A DNA stretch of 64,000 bases from Schizophyllum amplum (GCA_007026445.1 VDMD01000001.1:1736001-1800000), one strand, 5' to 3'; shown: positions 35,900-47,422, counted from the stretch's first letter. Notes: generated by a model from the sequence alone, not told the origin. Program-made: numbers and translations.

Positions 35900-37270
35900 A
35901 TGGCCGAGGCAGCAGTGCAAATGTACGTTGTCGCTCCCTTCAAAAGCAGGTTCACTCACTTTCGCGCGCAGCCACAATGTCTCCAGGACTCCCCCAGGCG
36001 CATCAGCGCCAAAGCTGAATAAAATATCGAGTCAAGTCACCCAAGAGAAGGTAATGCAGGGCGTGAGAGTAGCATGACTCGCTCACTCTGCTCAAGATTC
36101 GTGGTGGCGCGCAAGCAATGCGTGAGTCGCAATCCAAGTACGAGGTACCTCCAGCTCACCCCCATCCAGTCTATGCCGTCGGGCTTACAGAGGAGGATAT
36201 GAACAAACCTCAGGTATACTCCCAACTGTGCTTATATGAGAACCTAAACGATTAACTTTCTACAGATCGGTATATCGCCCATTTGGTGGGAGGGCAATCC
36301 GTGCAACTCGCATCTTGTGAGTTCCGAATGTACCAACGTCCAGATAATCATATGACTCGCTCAATAGATGGACCTTGCCAAACATGTCAAGAAAGGATGC
36401 GAAGACGAAGACATGGTTGGCCTGACTTTCAACACTATCGGTGTCAGGTAGGTCGTCAATATTTTGCAGCTCTCCTGAGCCTAAGACGCTGACGCAAAAT
36501 TCCAGCGATGCCATAACGATGGGAACGGATGGTAGGTTTATCATTGCATACTAGTGCCTGCTTGCTGATACTTGTCGTGTCCAGGCATGCGGTACTCGTA
36601 AGGCAGACCCGTCGGACTACTGCAACACGCTCTCTCATACATAGTGCTTAGCCTCCCGAGTCGCGACCTGATTGCGGACTCCATCGAAGCGGTACCATAA
36701 TTTATTGCGACGTCCCTTCCGCCAGTACTTAAGCCCGCCTCTTTCGCAGGTCACAATGGTGAGTTTGGGGTCACTTTGGACACCTCGTTCTTGGGTCTAC
36801 ACTGTAGACATGCTGCCTCCACATACACTTTGCTGATGCTTTTTTCTCACAGGCTCAGCACTACGACGCCAACATATCCATCCCCGGCTGCGACAAGAAC
36901 ATGCCAGGCTGCCTCATGGCCGCCGCCCGCCACAACCGGCCCACGATCATCGTATACGGTGGCACCATCAAGGCTGGGACACGGCACGTTGACTGCCCGG
37001 AAATGGGCTTCCAGAAGGGCGGCACGGTGAACATATCGGACGCGTTCGAGTCGTATGGTACGCAAACATCTGTCGCGCGCCTTCTTTCTGGACCCATGTC
37101 TCTCTTGCATCCCTATCCTCCCCCGCTCCGTTACACTGGCCTTTATTTGTCCCATAGATCACTCGCTTTCGCTCGCTCACTGCCCTCCACCTCTCCTCCA
37201 GGCGCCTACGCGGTCGGAAAGATCACGGACGAGGAGCGCTTCGACGTCGTGCGGCACGCCTGCCCCGGCC

Positions 37271-37310
<40 letters not shown>

Positions 37311-38828
37311 CAGCGCGCTCGAGGTGCTCGGCATGAGCCTGCCGTACTCCGCCAGTATGCCCGCGACGTACCCGGGGAAGGTGCAGGAGTGCGTGAGGGC
37401 GGGGAAGTATATGAAGAGGCTGTTGGAGCTGGATCTGAAGCCGAGGTGAGTTGGGAGTGGTCATTGTAGGAGGTAGTGATTGTCGGCGAGTAGCCGTTCT
37501 AAGTTGGGGCTTGTCATTATGGGGGTCCTTCCCTCTTCGTTCGCGTATTTTTCCGGCTGTTGTGCAGAGTCTACGATGCTGACTGGCTACAGAGACATAC
37601 TCACCAGAAAGTCGTTCTTGAACGCTATTGCGGTCATCAACGTCATCGGCGGGTCGACGAATTCGGTGAGCAGGTTGGACTTTGGCTACTGACGGAAGGG
37701 TCGACTGAACCTCACGCGCCAGGTTCTCCATCTCCTCGCTATGGCCCGCGCTGCCGACGTCGAGCTCTCCATCGAAGATTTCCAAGCCGTCGCTGATAAG
37801 ACGCCCTTCCTCGCTAACCTCATGTGAGTCTGGCATCGTACTACGTTTTTAATCTCCCTAATGATCTGTCGACCCCCAGGCCCTCCGGCAAATTCTACAT
37901 GGAAGACGTGCATCGCATCGGTGGCATCCCCTCCCTCGTCAAGTACCTCCTCGCCAACACCGACCTGCTCGACGGCAGTCAGCTCACAGTTACCGGCAAG
38001 ACGCTCGCAGAGAACGTTGCAGACGCGGCGGACCTGGACTTCAGCATGAACGCCGACGGCACCCCGGTGCAGGACGTCATCCGCCCGCTGGACAAGCCTA
38101 TCAAGCCCACGGGCCACTTGACGATTCTGAGGGGCAACCTGGCGCCGGGTGCGGCGGTGGCGAAGTTGACGGGGAAAGAAGGCCTGAGCTTTGAGGGCGA
38201 GGCGATCTGTTTCGATAGGTGAGTGGGCGGTGAAGGAAGGAAGGGGAAGGGGCTAACAGGGATACGACACAGCCTGGACGCTGGGTTCTATCCGGCGCTG
38301 GAGGCAGGTAAGATCAAGCCGGGCATGGTGGTCATCTTCCGCTACCAAGGGCCGAAAGGCGCACCTGGTATGCCTGAGGTATGTCTTTACAAGTGACGGC
38401 AGATGATATGCGTGTTTGACACGATACGCTAGATGCTGGGTCCGACAGGCGCTCTCGCCGGAGCTGGTCTTCTCGGGTACGTGCTTGCAATGCTTCACCC
38501 GCGCCTGCATGCTGACTGACAAAAATCCAGCCAAACTGCTTTGATCACAGACGGACGTTTCTCTGGTGCGAGCCGCGGCTTCATTATTGGGCACGTCGTC
38601 CCCGAAGCCCGTCTTGGCGGGCCCATTGCGCTCGTCCGCGACGGCGACCACATTGTCATCGACTCAAAGATGCGGACTATCAATTGGCAGGTCAGCGAGG
38701 AGGAGCAGGCACGCCGCGCCGAAGAGTGGAAAGCGTCTACACTGGGAGCGTTGAATGTGAAGCGCGGGGTGTTGCTCCGTTATGCGAGGGATGTAGCCTC
38801 GGCGAGCGAAGGGGCCTATTGCGACTAG
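35900..38828 (+). CDS. ILV3: Dihydroxy-acid dehydratase
   Basis: This iron-sulfur enzyme dehydrates 2,3-dihydroxy-isovalerate and -methylvalerate to the 2-keto acids of valine and isoleucine synthesis, normally in mitochondria. The ATG at 35900 (MAEAAVQ) runs over about a dozen exons. Conserved pieces are [40 protein letters not shown], then [78 protein letters not shown] and [20 protein letters not shown]. The three cluster cysteines (NPCN, GCDK, GACGG) are present. A 9-bp microexon (36750-36758, gtcacaatg, V-T-M) lies between introns. The N-terminus before the enzyme core is short and has few basic residues, so the targeting signal is not obvious. The stop is at 38826-38828. The gene is complete as far as I can read. 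Confidence 0.95.
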
Positions 38829-39027
38829 TGTGCGTGGTGCGTGAATTGAAGAGGGCGCAGGGAAGGGAAGTAACGTCCAGAATAGGTGATGTACAATGTA
38901 AAAGTAGCAATACAGGACCATGGAAATCCACATTAACTGGAAGATATACAAGTAGAAGTCGCAAACGGCGGCTGGATAGTTATCGAAGGACGCGTTCTGC
39001 AGATATTGTCAGATGGACCAGAGGATA

Positions 39028-39689
39028 CTACGCAGGTAACACACATGTCGTCGATGGTGGAGGGTCCTCCACAGCTCCTCGGCTAGACTGTCGTGAATGG
39101 CGGGGCGGTGTTGAACGGGGTTTATTGGGCGCAAGTGTATTGGAATCCGCAGCACTCGCAGGGTGCAAGCCGGACGTTGAAGGTCTCGCGTCCGTCAACG
39201 CCCTCCCCCGCTCCTCCTGCTCGAAGATCTCTTCCAGCTTCTCCTTCGCCCTGCTCAGCCCCCGCGATATTCTGGGCCTCCGCAGGTCCTCCATCCCCGC
39301 GAACGCGTCCGAACCGGGCTCAGCCTTCCCGAGCAGCACTGCGGGGTCCGGGGGGATGACGACTTTCTCCTGCGCGACGGCGTCCTCAGCATGTGTACTG
39401 TGCGTGACTTCGAGACCGGCGCGGCGTCTGCGATTGCGCATTTTGCGCTTCCAGCGCTTGCGAAAGTAGATGGTGAAGCCGATGATCCAGGCGATGGCCA
39501 TGAGCCCGCCGCAAACAGAGCCGGCAATGAGAGGAGTCTTGGCGTCGCCTCTGCAATGGTGTAAAGGTCAGAGGGGAAAACGGAAGAGGGAAGGGTCACG
39601 CACCCGCCGAGAGAAGGGACAGTTGAGCCCGAGGGCTGATAGTCGCGGGCGACGGGAGTGCCGCCCTCAGCCAGCGCTACAGCAGGCAT
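39028..39689 (-). CDS. Small single-pass membrane protein, unknown role
   Basis: Two exons are read. The ATG at 39689 gives MPAVALAEGGTPVARDYQPS up to about 39603. After a 53-bp intron come TPLIAGSVCGGLMAIAWIIG and FTIYFRKRWKRKMRNRRRR (about 39420-39550). That is one membrane helix followed by a strongly basic stop-transfer stretch. The cytosolic tail has an acidic, charged helix (RGLSRAKEKLEEIFEQEERG) and a Ser/Pro-rich end at 39028. The open frame extends upstream of the ATG without another Met. A 5' exon carrying a signal peptide may therefore be missing: the acceptor-like tctgtcgcag at about 39746-39755 would fit, and the LSVFVGVVADAVMPAVALAEG reading there is signal-like. Architecture resembles many basidiomycete surface proteins, but I do not recognise the family. 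Confidence 0.6.
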
Positions 39690-40954
39690 CACGGCGTCCG
39701 CAACCACACCGACAAATACGCTGAGCGCCTTTGGAGCAATGAAAGCTCTGCGACAGAGTAATATGCTGATGCTGAAGAACTTGAGTAGTTCAAGCAAGAA
39801 CGGATGTGGCGTCGACCCTCTGAACAGTGAACGGCCACGCGCACCACCTGCGCCCCACGCGAGCGGTACCGAACAGCTTTAAGTTTAAGTAATGCACCTT
39901 TTATGGACGTTGATGACCAGGTTGAAACTGTGTTCAGTTTCTCTTGCATCTCATTTCCTTTCCGATCCCTACTCATATACGGTCCATCTTATCCTTCTGT
40001 TTTCTTGGGATCATCTCCTGCTGTCACTGCACCTTCGACATCGGACTTCTGGCAAAATGGGAATTACCACAGCGCCGACGTTACTACAAGGCATTGGCCC
40101 CGACGTCCTACCGTGCATGTACGGTCCTGCGCGACCTGTGCACCGGTTATGGGGAGGCTCCTATTCGGTTCAAGGTGCTCTTATTGCGCCGTCTCCGACA
40201 TGCATTCGAAACCGGTGGTGTGTTGACGTTTGTGCTTTGTTTGTACGTGTCCGCCTCCACGCTCATTTACTGGCCTCGCTGTCACCTACATCGTCACAGA
40301 TTCGACCACCAGACGCATTGGTGCACAGATTTGTACGTGGCATCTGCCGCAGGTGTAGAGTCTGTACCAAAAAGGATAGCAACATTGCACGACGACCACC
40401 ACAAGCTCCTTGCTTCGTTGAGCTCGTCACAATCGACGTAGATGGTCGGCCCCGAGCGTCTATGTACGATACCGGAGCCCTTATGCTCCCGCGACGCTCG
40501 GTCCAAACGGAAGATGATCTACGTCACCTTCCCGATTGACACCAGGGAAAGGCAAAGCCCCGGCGCGGATATTGGCTCGCGCGAATTTATCCCCTCCCCC
40601 TCGCTCCTCGCACGCGCCCGCGCTCCGACTATCTGCAGCCGACATACCATGGTACGCATATTTGATAAGGGCGAATTTGTGTGACGGTCGGGCCAATCGC
40701 CTGTGGCAGCGCCGACCTCCGTTCGCACTCCCGCCGCCTGATCCTCCCGTCTTTCTCGTTCTGAAGTCGGTTTTCTCGCCACTTCTCAAGGCACGGAGGA
40801 TCGCAACGCTATCTCGTGCTCCCGTGCCGGCGTCGGCCCTCGACAAGTGCCTACGGCCTCTAGGCGCGCAAATGTGTATATATGGCCGGACGCGCTCATT
40901 GCTCACACCAACTTACTCACTTTCCCACCTCCTCTACCCCTCGCGTCTCTCGCA
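39690..40954. other. 1.3-kb intergenic region with UbiA-gene TATA box
   Basis: Divergent gap upstream of the UbiA-type gene. A TATA-like tgtatatatgg lies at about 40875-40884, some 75 bp before the ATG at 40955, with a CT-rich tract after it. Open frames between 39892 and 40680 have no domain. Confidence 0.45.
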
Positions 40955-41945
40955 ATGATCGTACCGTCGGGCACCACCTTTACTTCTCGCCAAATTCAGC
41001 CGCCGTTCCCGCTCGTCACCGCATTCACCGCCGTTCTAGACTTCATCTACACGCTCTTCCTTTTCCTCAAGTCCGATATCCCTACCACCATCGTACCCGC
41101 CGTACGCCAATTTCTTATGTTCTCATCGCGGCCCTCCATCTGACCAGCAACACATGTAGGTCGCCATCAGCATAGGTGTCGTGGGCATACCAGATGCGAC
41201 CGCATTTGCACAAGGCCTCGTCTGGCTAAGTCTCCATCTGCTCGCCTTCGATGTACGTGCTTTAGTTTATCTCCCTTTCAGCCAGCCAATACTGATCTGC
41301 ATCTCGCTCTCCAAGACCCGTAACCAGATTATCGGCCTCGAGGAGGACCGCCTGTCCAAGCCACACCGACCCATCGCCGCCGGACGCATCAGCCTGCACG
41401 CCGCGCAGCTCCTGCATCTTATCTTCGTCGCGGCTTCCCTGCTCGTCAGCGCCCGCCACGGCCTCCTCGTGCACAGCGTCATCTACCTGGTTTGCACCGC
41501 GGCGTACAATGACGGCAACCTCGCGCGCTTCTGGCAGACCAAATCCTCGATGATTGGTATCGGCCTTGGCATCTGCTGCTGGGGGACGATCGTGTGCTTT
41601 GGTGAGTGAAGTAGTGGCCAATGCGCGTTAGTCTTACTGACACTGCCTCTCGTATCAGACCACGGCCGCCCAGTTTCTCCCTCATCTTTGCGCGCACTAA
41701 TCGGTACCGCGCTCCTGCTTGCGACTACGGTGAGCCCAACGCGAGGCGTCCAACCTCGTCGGATACTCAAACACAGGCCAGGTCCACGCACAAGACTTCC
41801 GTGATGTCGTCGGCGACGCTGCCATCGGGCGCAACACGCTGCCCATGGTTCTCCCGCCTGCGCTCGCACGCTGGTCGCTCGCCGTACTGCTCCTGGGTTG
41901 GTCGGCCGTCCTCATCCAATTCTGGCTGCTGCCGGCAGGCGCCGC

Positions 41946-42685
41946 TATGCCGTTGATTCCGTAAATTTAATCATTTGCGTGCTACAAGTGATAATTTCGA
42001 GTGACACTACTACAAAGGGTCTTCGGACGCACATGTCAGCTGCCCGCACGAACAAGACAAGATGCCGCATGAGCAAGTAAGGCCCCGAAAACACAAGTGA
42101 ACTCGCCGCGAACACAAGTGAACTCGCCGCAAACACAAGTGAAGCCGCCGAAAATACAAGTGAAAGTGCCGAAAATACAAGTGAGAGTGCCGAAAACTCA
42201 TGTGAGGTAGTCCGCGTGAGCAAGTGAGGATGCCGCACACACAAGTCAGCCTGCCGTACGACTAAGTCGGCTGTCCACACAGCAAGTCAACTGCGATAAT
42301 ATTTCAAATTAAGCACGTGAATATCACGCTCTGTGACCGTGACCAATCCCAAAAAGGAAGGTATTTCACGAATTAGGGCCGTAGACATGCCAAGGGAAGT
42401 CGTTAACCTGTCTCTGCGGACCACTGACTTAGTCGTACGGCAGGCTGACTTGTGCGATCGGCATCCTCACTTGCTCACCCAGCCTCCCCACGTGGCTCAT
42501 GCGGGCTACTTCACTTGTGTTCGCGGGTTCTCACTTGTGTTTGCGGGCCACCTCACTTGTGTTTGCGGGGGCTCACTTGCTCGTGCGGCAGCTGAGATGC
42601 ACGTTCCAAGACCCCTCATAGTGATGTCACGCGAGATTTCCACTTGTGATACGCAAGTGATTAATTTTACGGAATCAACGGCATA
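41946..42685. mobile_element. Foldback MITE-like element inside the UbiA-type gene
   Basis: The element is 740 bp with no transposase-like frame. Its ends are inverted: TATGCCGTTGATTCCGTAAA on the left, and the reverse complement (one mismatch further in) on the right. It is flanked by a direct 6-bp duplication CGCCGC at 41940-41945 and 42686-42691. The inverted similarity runs far inside. The left arm reaches about 42297 and the right arm starts at about 42398; both share the order ...cagctgcc, gcaagtgagg and gccgtacgactaagtc. The RNA or single strand would therefore fold into a long hairpin with a loop of about 100 bp. The element is AT-richer than the gene. The class is uncertain: long arms with internal subrepeats fit foldback or MULE-like non-autonomous elements, although MULEs usually duplicate 8-9 bp. 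Confidence 0.88.
42085..42210. repeat. Tandem 20-21-bp subrepeats in the left arm of the foldback element
   Basis: About five units share the core acacaagtga followed by a variable, ccg-rich spacer (aactcgccgcg, aactcgccgca, agccgccgaa, aagtgccgaa). Three inverted units (tcacttgtgttcgcggg type) sit at about 42510-42575 in the right arm. Copy number differs between the arms, so the array has changed since the arms formed. Confidence 0.85.
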
Positions 42686-42895
42686 CGCCGCGCTGCTTTT
42701 GTATGGTCTCGCGGGCAAGACCGTCTGGTCGTTCCTTTGCGGAGAGTCGCAGGAGGCAGACCACGAGGCGTGCTGGTGGTACAACGTAAGTCGGACCCGC
42801 TGTCGATGAGAGCTCGAACTGACGCAAACCTGCAGGTGTGGTTCACGGCTTGCCTGAGCTTGCCGATTGTCTATCGCCTGCAGCAGGGTGCATGA

Positions 42896-43335
42896 GCATC
42901 TTCCAGGATTTTTGGAGGCGCACGGAGGTGGCTCAGCAGGGAAGTGGGAAGACACTCGGACATGCTATACAAACAAGGTCGCCTTTCTTGGCTGGAGGGA
43001 CGCGCTTCAATTTCCCTCTAGGTGTACACGATATGTAGTATATCCTGATGTTGTATAAGTAGCCAATTGTGTGAATACAGGTGTCAGCGGCTGGCCCCGG
43101 CTGTTCCATGTAAATGATGGTGCAAGGGTGAGGGTGCTCAGGAGGCGCTCAGGAGGTGGCTCCTTGTATCATACTGACGTCCACGCGTACGCGACAGTAT
43201 GTATCGACCTTTGTACGAATTGCTCCGGCATGAACTTGCAGCAGCGATGAGTAAAGACAAGAGGAAATAGAACTCTGCCAGATGAGGTAATTCATAGTAA
43301 GATACATCTCCTGACTGGTAAAAGTAGTGATAGCA
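42896..43335. other. Intergenic between convergent genes
   Basis: 3' flanks of the UbiA-type gene and of the Ifi-6-16-like gene. I see no gene. Confidence 0.45.
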
Positions 43336-44442
43336 CTACGCAAGACATCCCGAAGCAACACTCTTCTTCATGCCGGCGGCCTGCAGACGAGCAAACCAGC
43401 TGCCTTCGCCCACGGTGGCGCCAAAGAACCGACGCTGCATCAACGCCGCCGAAGAGCCTACAAACGTGTCAGCCTTTCCTCCAGAGAGCACATTGATAAG
43501 ACGCACCTTTGACAGGACCGGCGGGACCAAATCCAAGCATGCCCAGTAATCGACCCAGGAGCCATCCTTCCGGGATGATGGCGACGAAAGCGCCGAAGAT
43601 GAGAGTCTCGAAGACGGCGTCGAAGAGGGCAGGATGTTGCTCGCGAAGGTCGCCTGGCGGCGGTGTGGGGTACAAGCGTCAATAAAAGTAAGTTAATTAA
43701 AACAGCCCTTACCTGTGAGAACAATCATCGTCACCAACGTCGCCCCCATGTGGTCTAGAATGCGCTGCGCTTCTGCTTCGTCGACGCCATGCTTGACGAG
43801 AACGTTTATGATGGCTGTGTTCGCCCGCGAAACGATCGTGTTGGCTTTGTACAGGCGCTCCTCGTGGCTCGGGGCCACTCTCGGGGGCGGGAACTCGGTC
43901 TTCGCCTTCTCCAAGACCTCGTTGAGCGCCCACGATATTTCTTCCTCGACCGCGTTGAGGTCAACGTTGGGAGGCCGCAACTTGGCAGCGTCTGCGAGCG
44001 TCGCGTTGACCGCGTCGACGAAGGCTTCCATGGATGCGCGCGCCTCCGGGAACCGGGCCTGCACGTTCTGCAGCTCCTTCGTGGCGACCATGGTCGCATT
44101 CTTCACGTGCAAGCGAACCTCGTGCCAGTAGTCGCGGGAGAAGGGCTCTCCGTCTGGACTGCGTCAGTTCATGCTGGGTCCGCAACGCGGAGAACTCACC
44201 AATGAAGTTGTCTGCAGTACCGTGTTAGGGAGAGAAGGGGCAATATTGGACACAAGATGAGCATGCGTGCATACGTTGGGAACGTGGAACGTGGACTCAC
44301 ACCAAGCATCGATGATCGACGAGTACGATGGAAGCAGTTGTGTATCGTATGAGACGAGTCTCCACGCTAGCGCCGGCTGGCCGCAGCACAGCAGAACTGC
44401 TAGCACGGAGAGGAGAGGACAGAGCAAAGCCGTCAACTTCAT
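43336..44442 (-). CDS. Secreted or endomembrane protein with Ifi-6-16-like C-terminus
   Basis: The ATG at 44442 gives a clear signal peptide (MKLTALLCPLLSVLAVLLCC then GQPALAWR). A helical, charged domain follows (43693-44112: EAFVDAVNATLADAAKLRPP, EEEISWALNEVLEKAKTEFP, ANTAIINVLVKHGVDEAEAQ). The C-terminal exons read AVFETLIFGAFVAIIPEGWL then LGMLGFGPAGPVKG and, after an intron, SSAALMQRRFFGATVGEGSW then FARLQAAGM. The 'GFGP.GP.KGS.AA..Q..FFGA.V..GS.F..LQ.AGM' pattern matches the interferon-induced 6-16/ISG12 family, small hydrophobic proteins of mitochondria or other membranes. Fungal proteins with this tail are known to me but uncharacterised. The stop is at 43336-43338. The long helical part before the tail has no assignment. 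Confidence 0.7.
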
Positions 44443-44858
44443 CGCCGTGGGAGGGACTCAGGTGTCTGGAAAAGCATGGCGTCGCAGGGTGCGCTTTTAA
44501 AGCAGCGGTTGCGGCGCTTGTTCGCAGATAGAGAGGAACCGTGTGACACCCATCTTTGGCGTGAGGTGCGCGAGGCTGGCACGGACTTCATGAATGGGTG
44601 TAGACAGCTGTACTAGTGCCTGTGAAGCCGTGCCGGAGCTGGCGCATTAGAACCGGGGAGCACAACCGCAGTGACCGTGGGATTCATCTTATAATCTATA
44701 GAAACCTGAGCGTTTTCAGAAAGCAGTCAAAGTGAGCAATGAGACTGAAAGGCGAGTTGAAAGCAGGCGCCACGTGCGACTGCTTGTTTCCAGATGCGGA
44801 AGGTCTTGATCGTTTGTTCGGAGTCCGCGGACGAACGCTTGCCTGCTTGTTCTGCGCG
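44443..44858. other. Divergent promoter region, Ifi-6-16-like gene / GCV1
   Basis: 0.4 kb between two start codons. It contains tcttataatctata at about 44687-44699, a possible AT-rich core promoter element for GCV1. I see no gene. Confidence 0.4.
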
Positions 44859-46523
44859 ATGACTTTGATTCGACAGGCCCTCTGCGCACAAAAGCGCCAT
44901 GCGTTCGCAGCCTTTGGCCGTTCTGCGCGCGGATACGCGTCCGCAGCTGGGGGCTCGGTGCGTATCGTTGCGGTGGACTGCACGAGGAGGGCACTGATGC
45001 CTGCACGTTCAGCTCATGAAGACCGGCCTGTACGATTTCCACGTTCAGAACGGTGCCAAGATGGTACCATTTGCTGGGTTCTCTATGCCCCTGGAATATG
45101 CAGGCGTTGGTCAAGGTGCGTGTACATGCCTACTGTCCTCATGTCTTGCTCATGCACTTGAGTAGTCGCCAGCCACAAGCATGTCAGAGAAAGCGCAGGA
45201 CTTTTCGACGTCGGGCATATGGTGCAGTCCAAGTGCGTCTGTCATAGCCGTAGCTCTTGACTCTATACTCACGCGCCTGTAGCTTCCGCGGTCCGACGGC
45301 GACTGCATTCCTGGAATGGATTACCCCCTCATCCCTCTCCACACTTGCACCCTACACCTCGACGCTGAGCGTCATCCTCAACGAAGCTGGCGGCATCATT
45401 GACGACACCGTCATCACCAAACACGCCGCCGACGCGTTCTACGTTGTCACGAACGCAGGATGCCGCGAGCGTGACCTCGCGTGGATCAAGGAGAAGCTCG
45501 CAGAATGGAATGCTGGGGAGCTGGCGAAGAAGGAGGGTCCAGTCGAACACCAGGTTCTCGACGGATGGGGTCTGCTCGCACTACAAGGTGTGTATATGTG
45601 CACTGGAACACCGATATATCTACTGATCTCCTCCTAGGCCCCGAAGCCGCTGCTTATCTCCAGACTCTGACGTCCTTCGACCTCCGCACCCTCACATTCG
45701 GCAAGTCCGCTTTCGTCCCCATCGACGGCGGGTTCAACTTGCATGTTGCGCGCGGAGGCTACACTGGGGAGGATGGCTTTGAGGTAGGTCCCCTGGATCC
45801 CACGCATGATATTGATTTGACTCACTCAACGTCTCCTAGATCTCTATCCCTCCCTCTCAATCCGTCGATGTCGCGCAGCTCCTGAGCAAGCCCCCCAATG
45901 TGCAGCTCACTGGCCTCGGCGCGCGCGACAGCTTGAGGCTCGAAGCCGGCATGTGTCTATACGGCAGTGACCTCGATGAGGCGACGACACCGATCGAGGC
46001 TGGCTTGGGCTGGGTCATCGGTGCGGTGCATCTGCTTTACTCCGAATGTTTATGTTCACTTACGGACATCTTCATGATGCAGGCAAGGAGAGGAAAAAGA
46101 CCGGCGGCTTTATCGGTGACGCGGGCGTGCTCAAGCACATTCAGGAGGGACCCCCGCGTCGACGGGTAGGCTTGATCGTTGAAGGCGCACCTGCCCGGCG
46201 TGCGTGAACCCTTTCCTCTATACCATTTCCCGTACTCACAGCGTGTACAGACGGTGCGCAGATCTTAGAGTCCGCTACGCTGTCGGATCCCATCGGTAAG
46301 TCATCCTTTACGTTCCTCATATGCCAGATGCTCATACAGAGTCCTAGGCGTCGTCACCTCAGGCATCCCTTCGCCGACTCTGGGGAAGAACATCGCGATG
46401 GGCTACGTCAAGAATGGGCTGCATAAGAAGGGCACCGAGCTGGCCGTCGCCGTCCGTGGCAAGGCGCGTAATGCGGTGGTGACGCCCATGCCATTCGTGC
46501 CGACGAAGTACTATCGTGGATAG
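44859..46523 (+). CDS. GCV1: Aminomethyltransferase (glycine cleavage T protein), mitochondrial
   Basis: The T protein transfers the aminomethyl carbon of glycine from the H protein to tetrahydrofolate and releases ammonia. The ATG at 44859 gives [20 protein letters not shown] with [13 protein letters not shown], a typical mitochondrial presequence. After a 55-bp intron comes [20 protein letters not shown] then AGFSMPLEY. Further exons read [136 protein letters not shown] and end FVPTKYYRG (stop 46521-46523). These are the folate-binding and D-G-I-D-D-T-type core blocks of the family, in order. About nine introns are present. Confidence 0.94.
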
Positions 46524-47422
46524 AGCAGGGCGCGGTAGCGCGCGTCTGAGGATAAAGGAAACGATTACATCCTGTCGGATGCTCGGATGTCTACACATCA
46601 TGTGCAGGCCAAGTAGCAGAACCTGTACGGGGGAATTTCTTGGATGTACATGGAATAAGTGGACAGGCTAGGCAAGGTTGACGCTAAGTCGACAGCAAGT
46701 CGCGATCTCGTCCTGTAGTCGTGCAGCTGAAGGAGCATGAAGAGCAGTCAGTGGGCGGCTCGATTTTGCTCGTAGCCTGGTCGCGGGAGCGATGAAATTG
46801 TCGGTCCGTGTACCGCGGAAGGCCTCATCTTCAAATGCATACCATATAGATCGCTGGTTAACGTTACGTCCACTAGACGCGTATAAGTACTGACCCAAAG
46901 ATCAATATTTGAACATCAGTCAAAACGCCTCTTTGAACACAGACACAAGCCTGACAACCCCGACAGATGTTGACGGTCATATAATGTAGCGAGCGAGCAT
47001 GATGTATACGCTAGTAACGCAACGCCATATACACCCTAGCAATACATCGTACAACCCCATAGAAATTGTGGCACGAACAAGAATGATACAGCATTCCCCG
47101 CCAGCCATTGTCCCTGAAGGCTGCCTGCAATTAACCCGAGAAGTGTCACCTCCGCCGGCAGCGCCTTGGAGCTCGACGTCGTCCTTGGACTGTGTCTTTC
47201 AGAGCAAGCAACAACCCCGATAAATAATGTTTAAATACAGATGTCCCAGTGAAGGTGTCAATAAAAAAGCGTCGGTGGTCGTTTGTCTGGCCGATGCGGG
47301 CCTCCTCGATAAGGCTGTTGAGCGATATCAGCGACCGTAGAGATCGAGGGAAAGAAGAACAAGGAACACGCGGCACGGAGAGATTATGTGGTATGAAGAA
47401 AATAAGTGGCACGGAGACATGT
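46524..47422. other. 0.9-kb intergenic between convergent genes
   Basis: 3' flanks of GCV1 and of the surface-protein gene. Short open frames at 46668-46898 and 46999-47223 have no features. I see no repeat. Confidence 0.45.

Larger units (their letters stand above)
40955..42895 (+). pseudogene. UbiA-family prenyltransferase/terpene cyclase gene interrupted by a transposon
   Basis: Fungal UbiA-type proteins are multi-pass membrane enzymes acting on prenyl diphosphates, either transferring them or cyclising them. The ATG at 40955 begins MIVPSGTTFTSRQ; a membrane segment (DFIYTLFLFLKSDIPTTIVP) follows. After introns come NQIIGLEEDRLSKPHRPIAA (41310-41380), the first metal-binding motif in its N-Q-x-x-G-x-x-E-D form, then YNDGNLARF and the second motif DFRDVVGD (about 41790). 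The frame continues through SLAVLLLGWSAVLIQFWLLP to 41945. There the 740-bp element at 41946-42685 interrupts the exon and brings an in-frame stop within 30 bp (at about 41969). On the other side the same frame resumes (LYGLAGKTVWSFLCGES), followed by a final intron and a stop at 42893-42895. Removing the element plus one 6-bp target copy restores the frame exactly, so the host gene was intact before insertion. All recognised metal-binding motifs lie upstream of the break. Confidence 0.85.

Noticed and set aside
42085..42210. CRISPR-like regular repeats
   Set aside because: Units are direct tandem copies without unique spacers, inside a transposable element in a eukaryotic genome.
44739..45161. 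140-codon frame overlapping the start of GCV1
   Set aside because: It starts at an ATG upstream in another frame and reads through the first GCV1 intron; the GCV1 frame has the presequence and conserved core.
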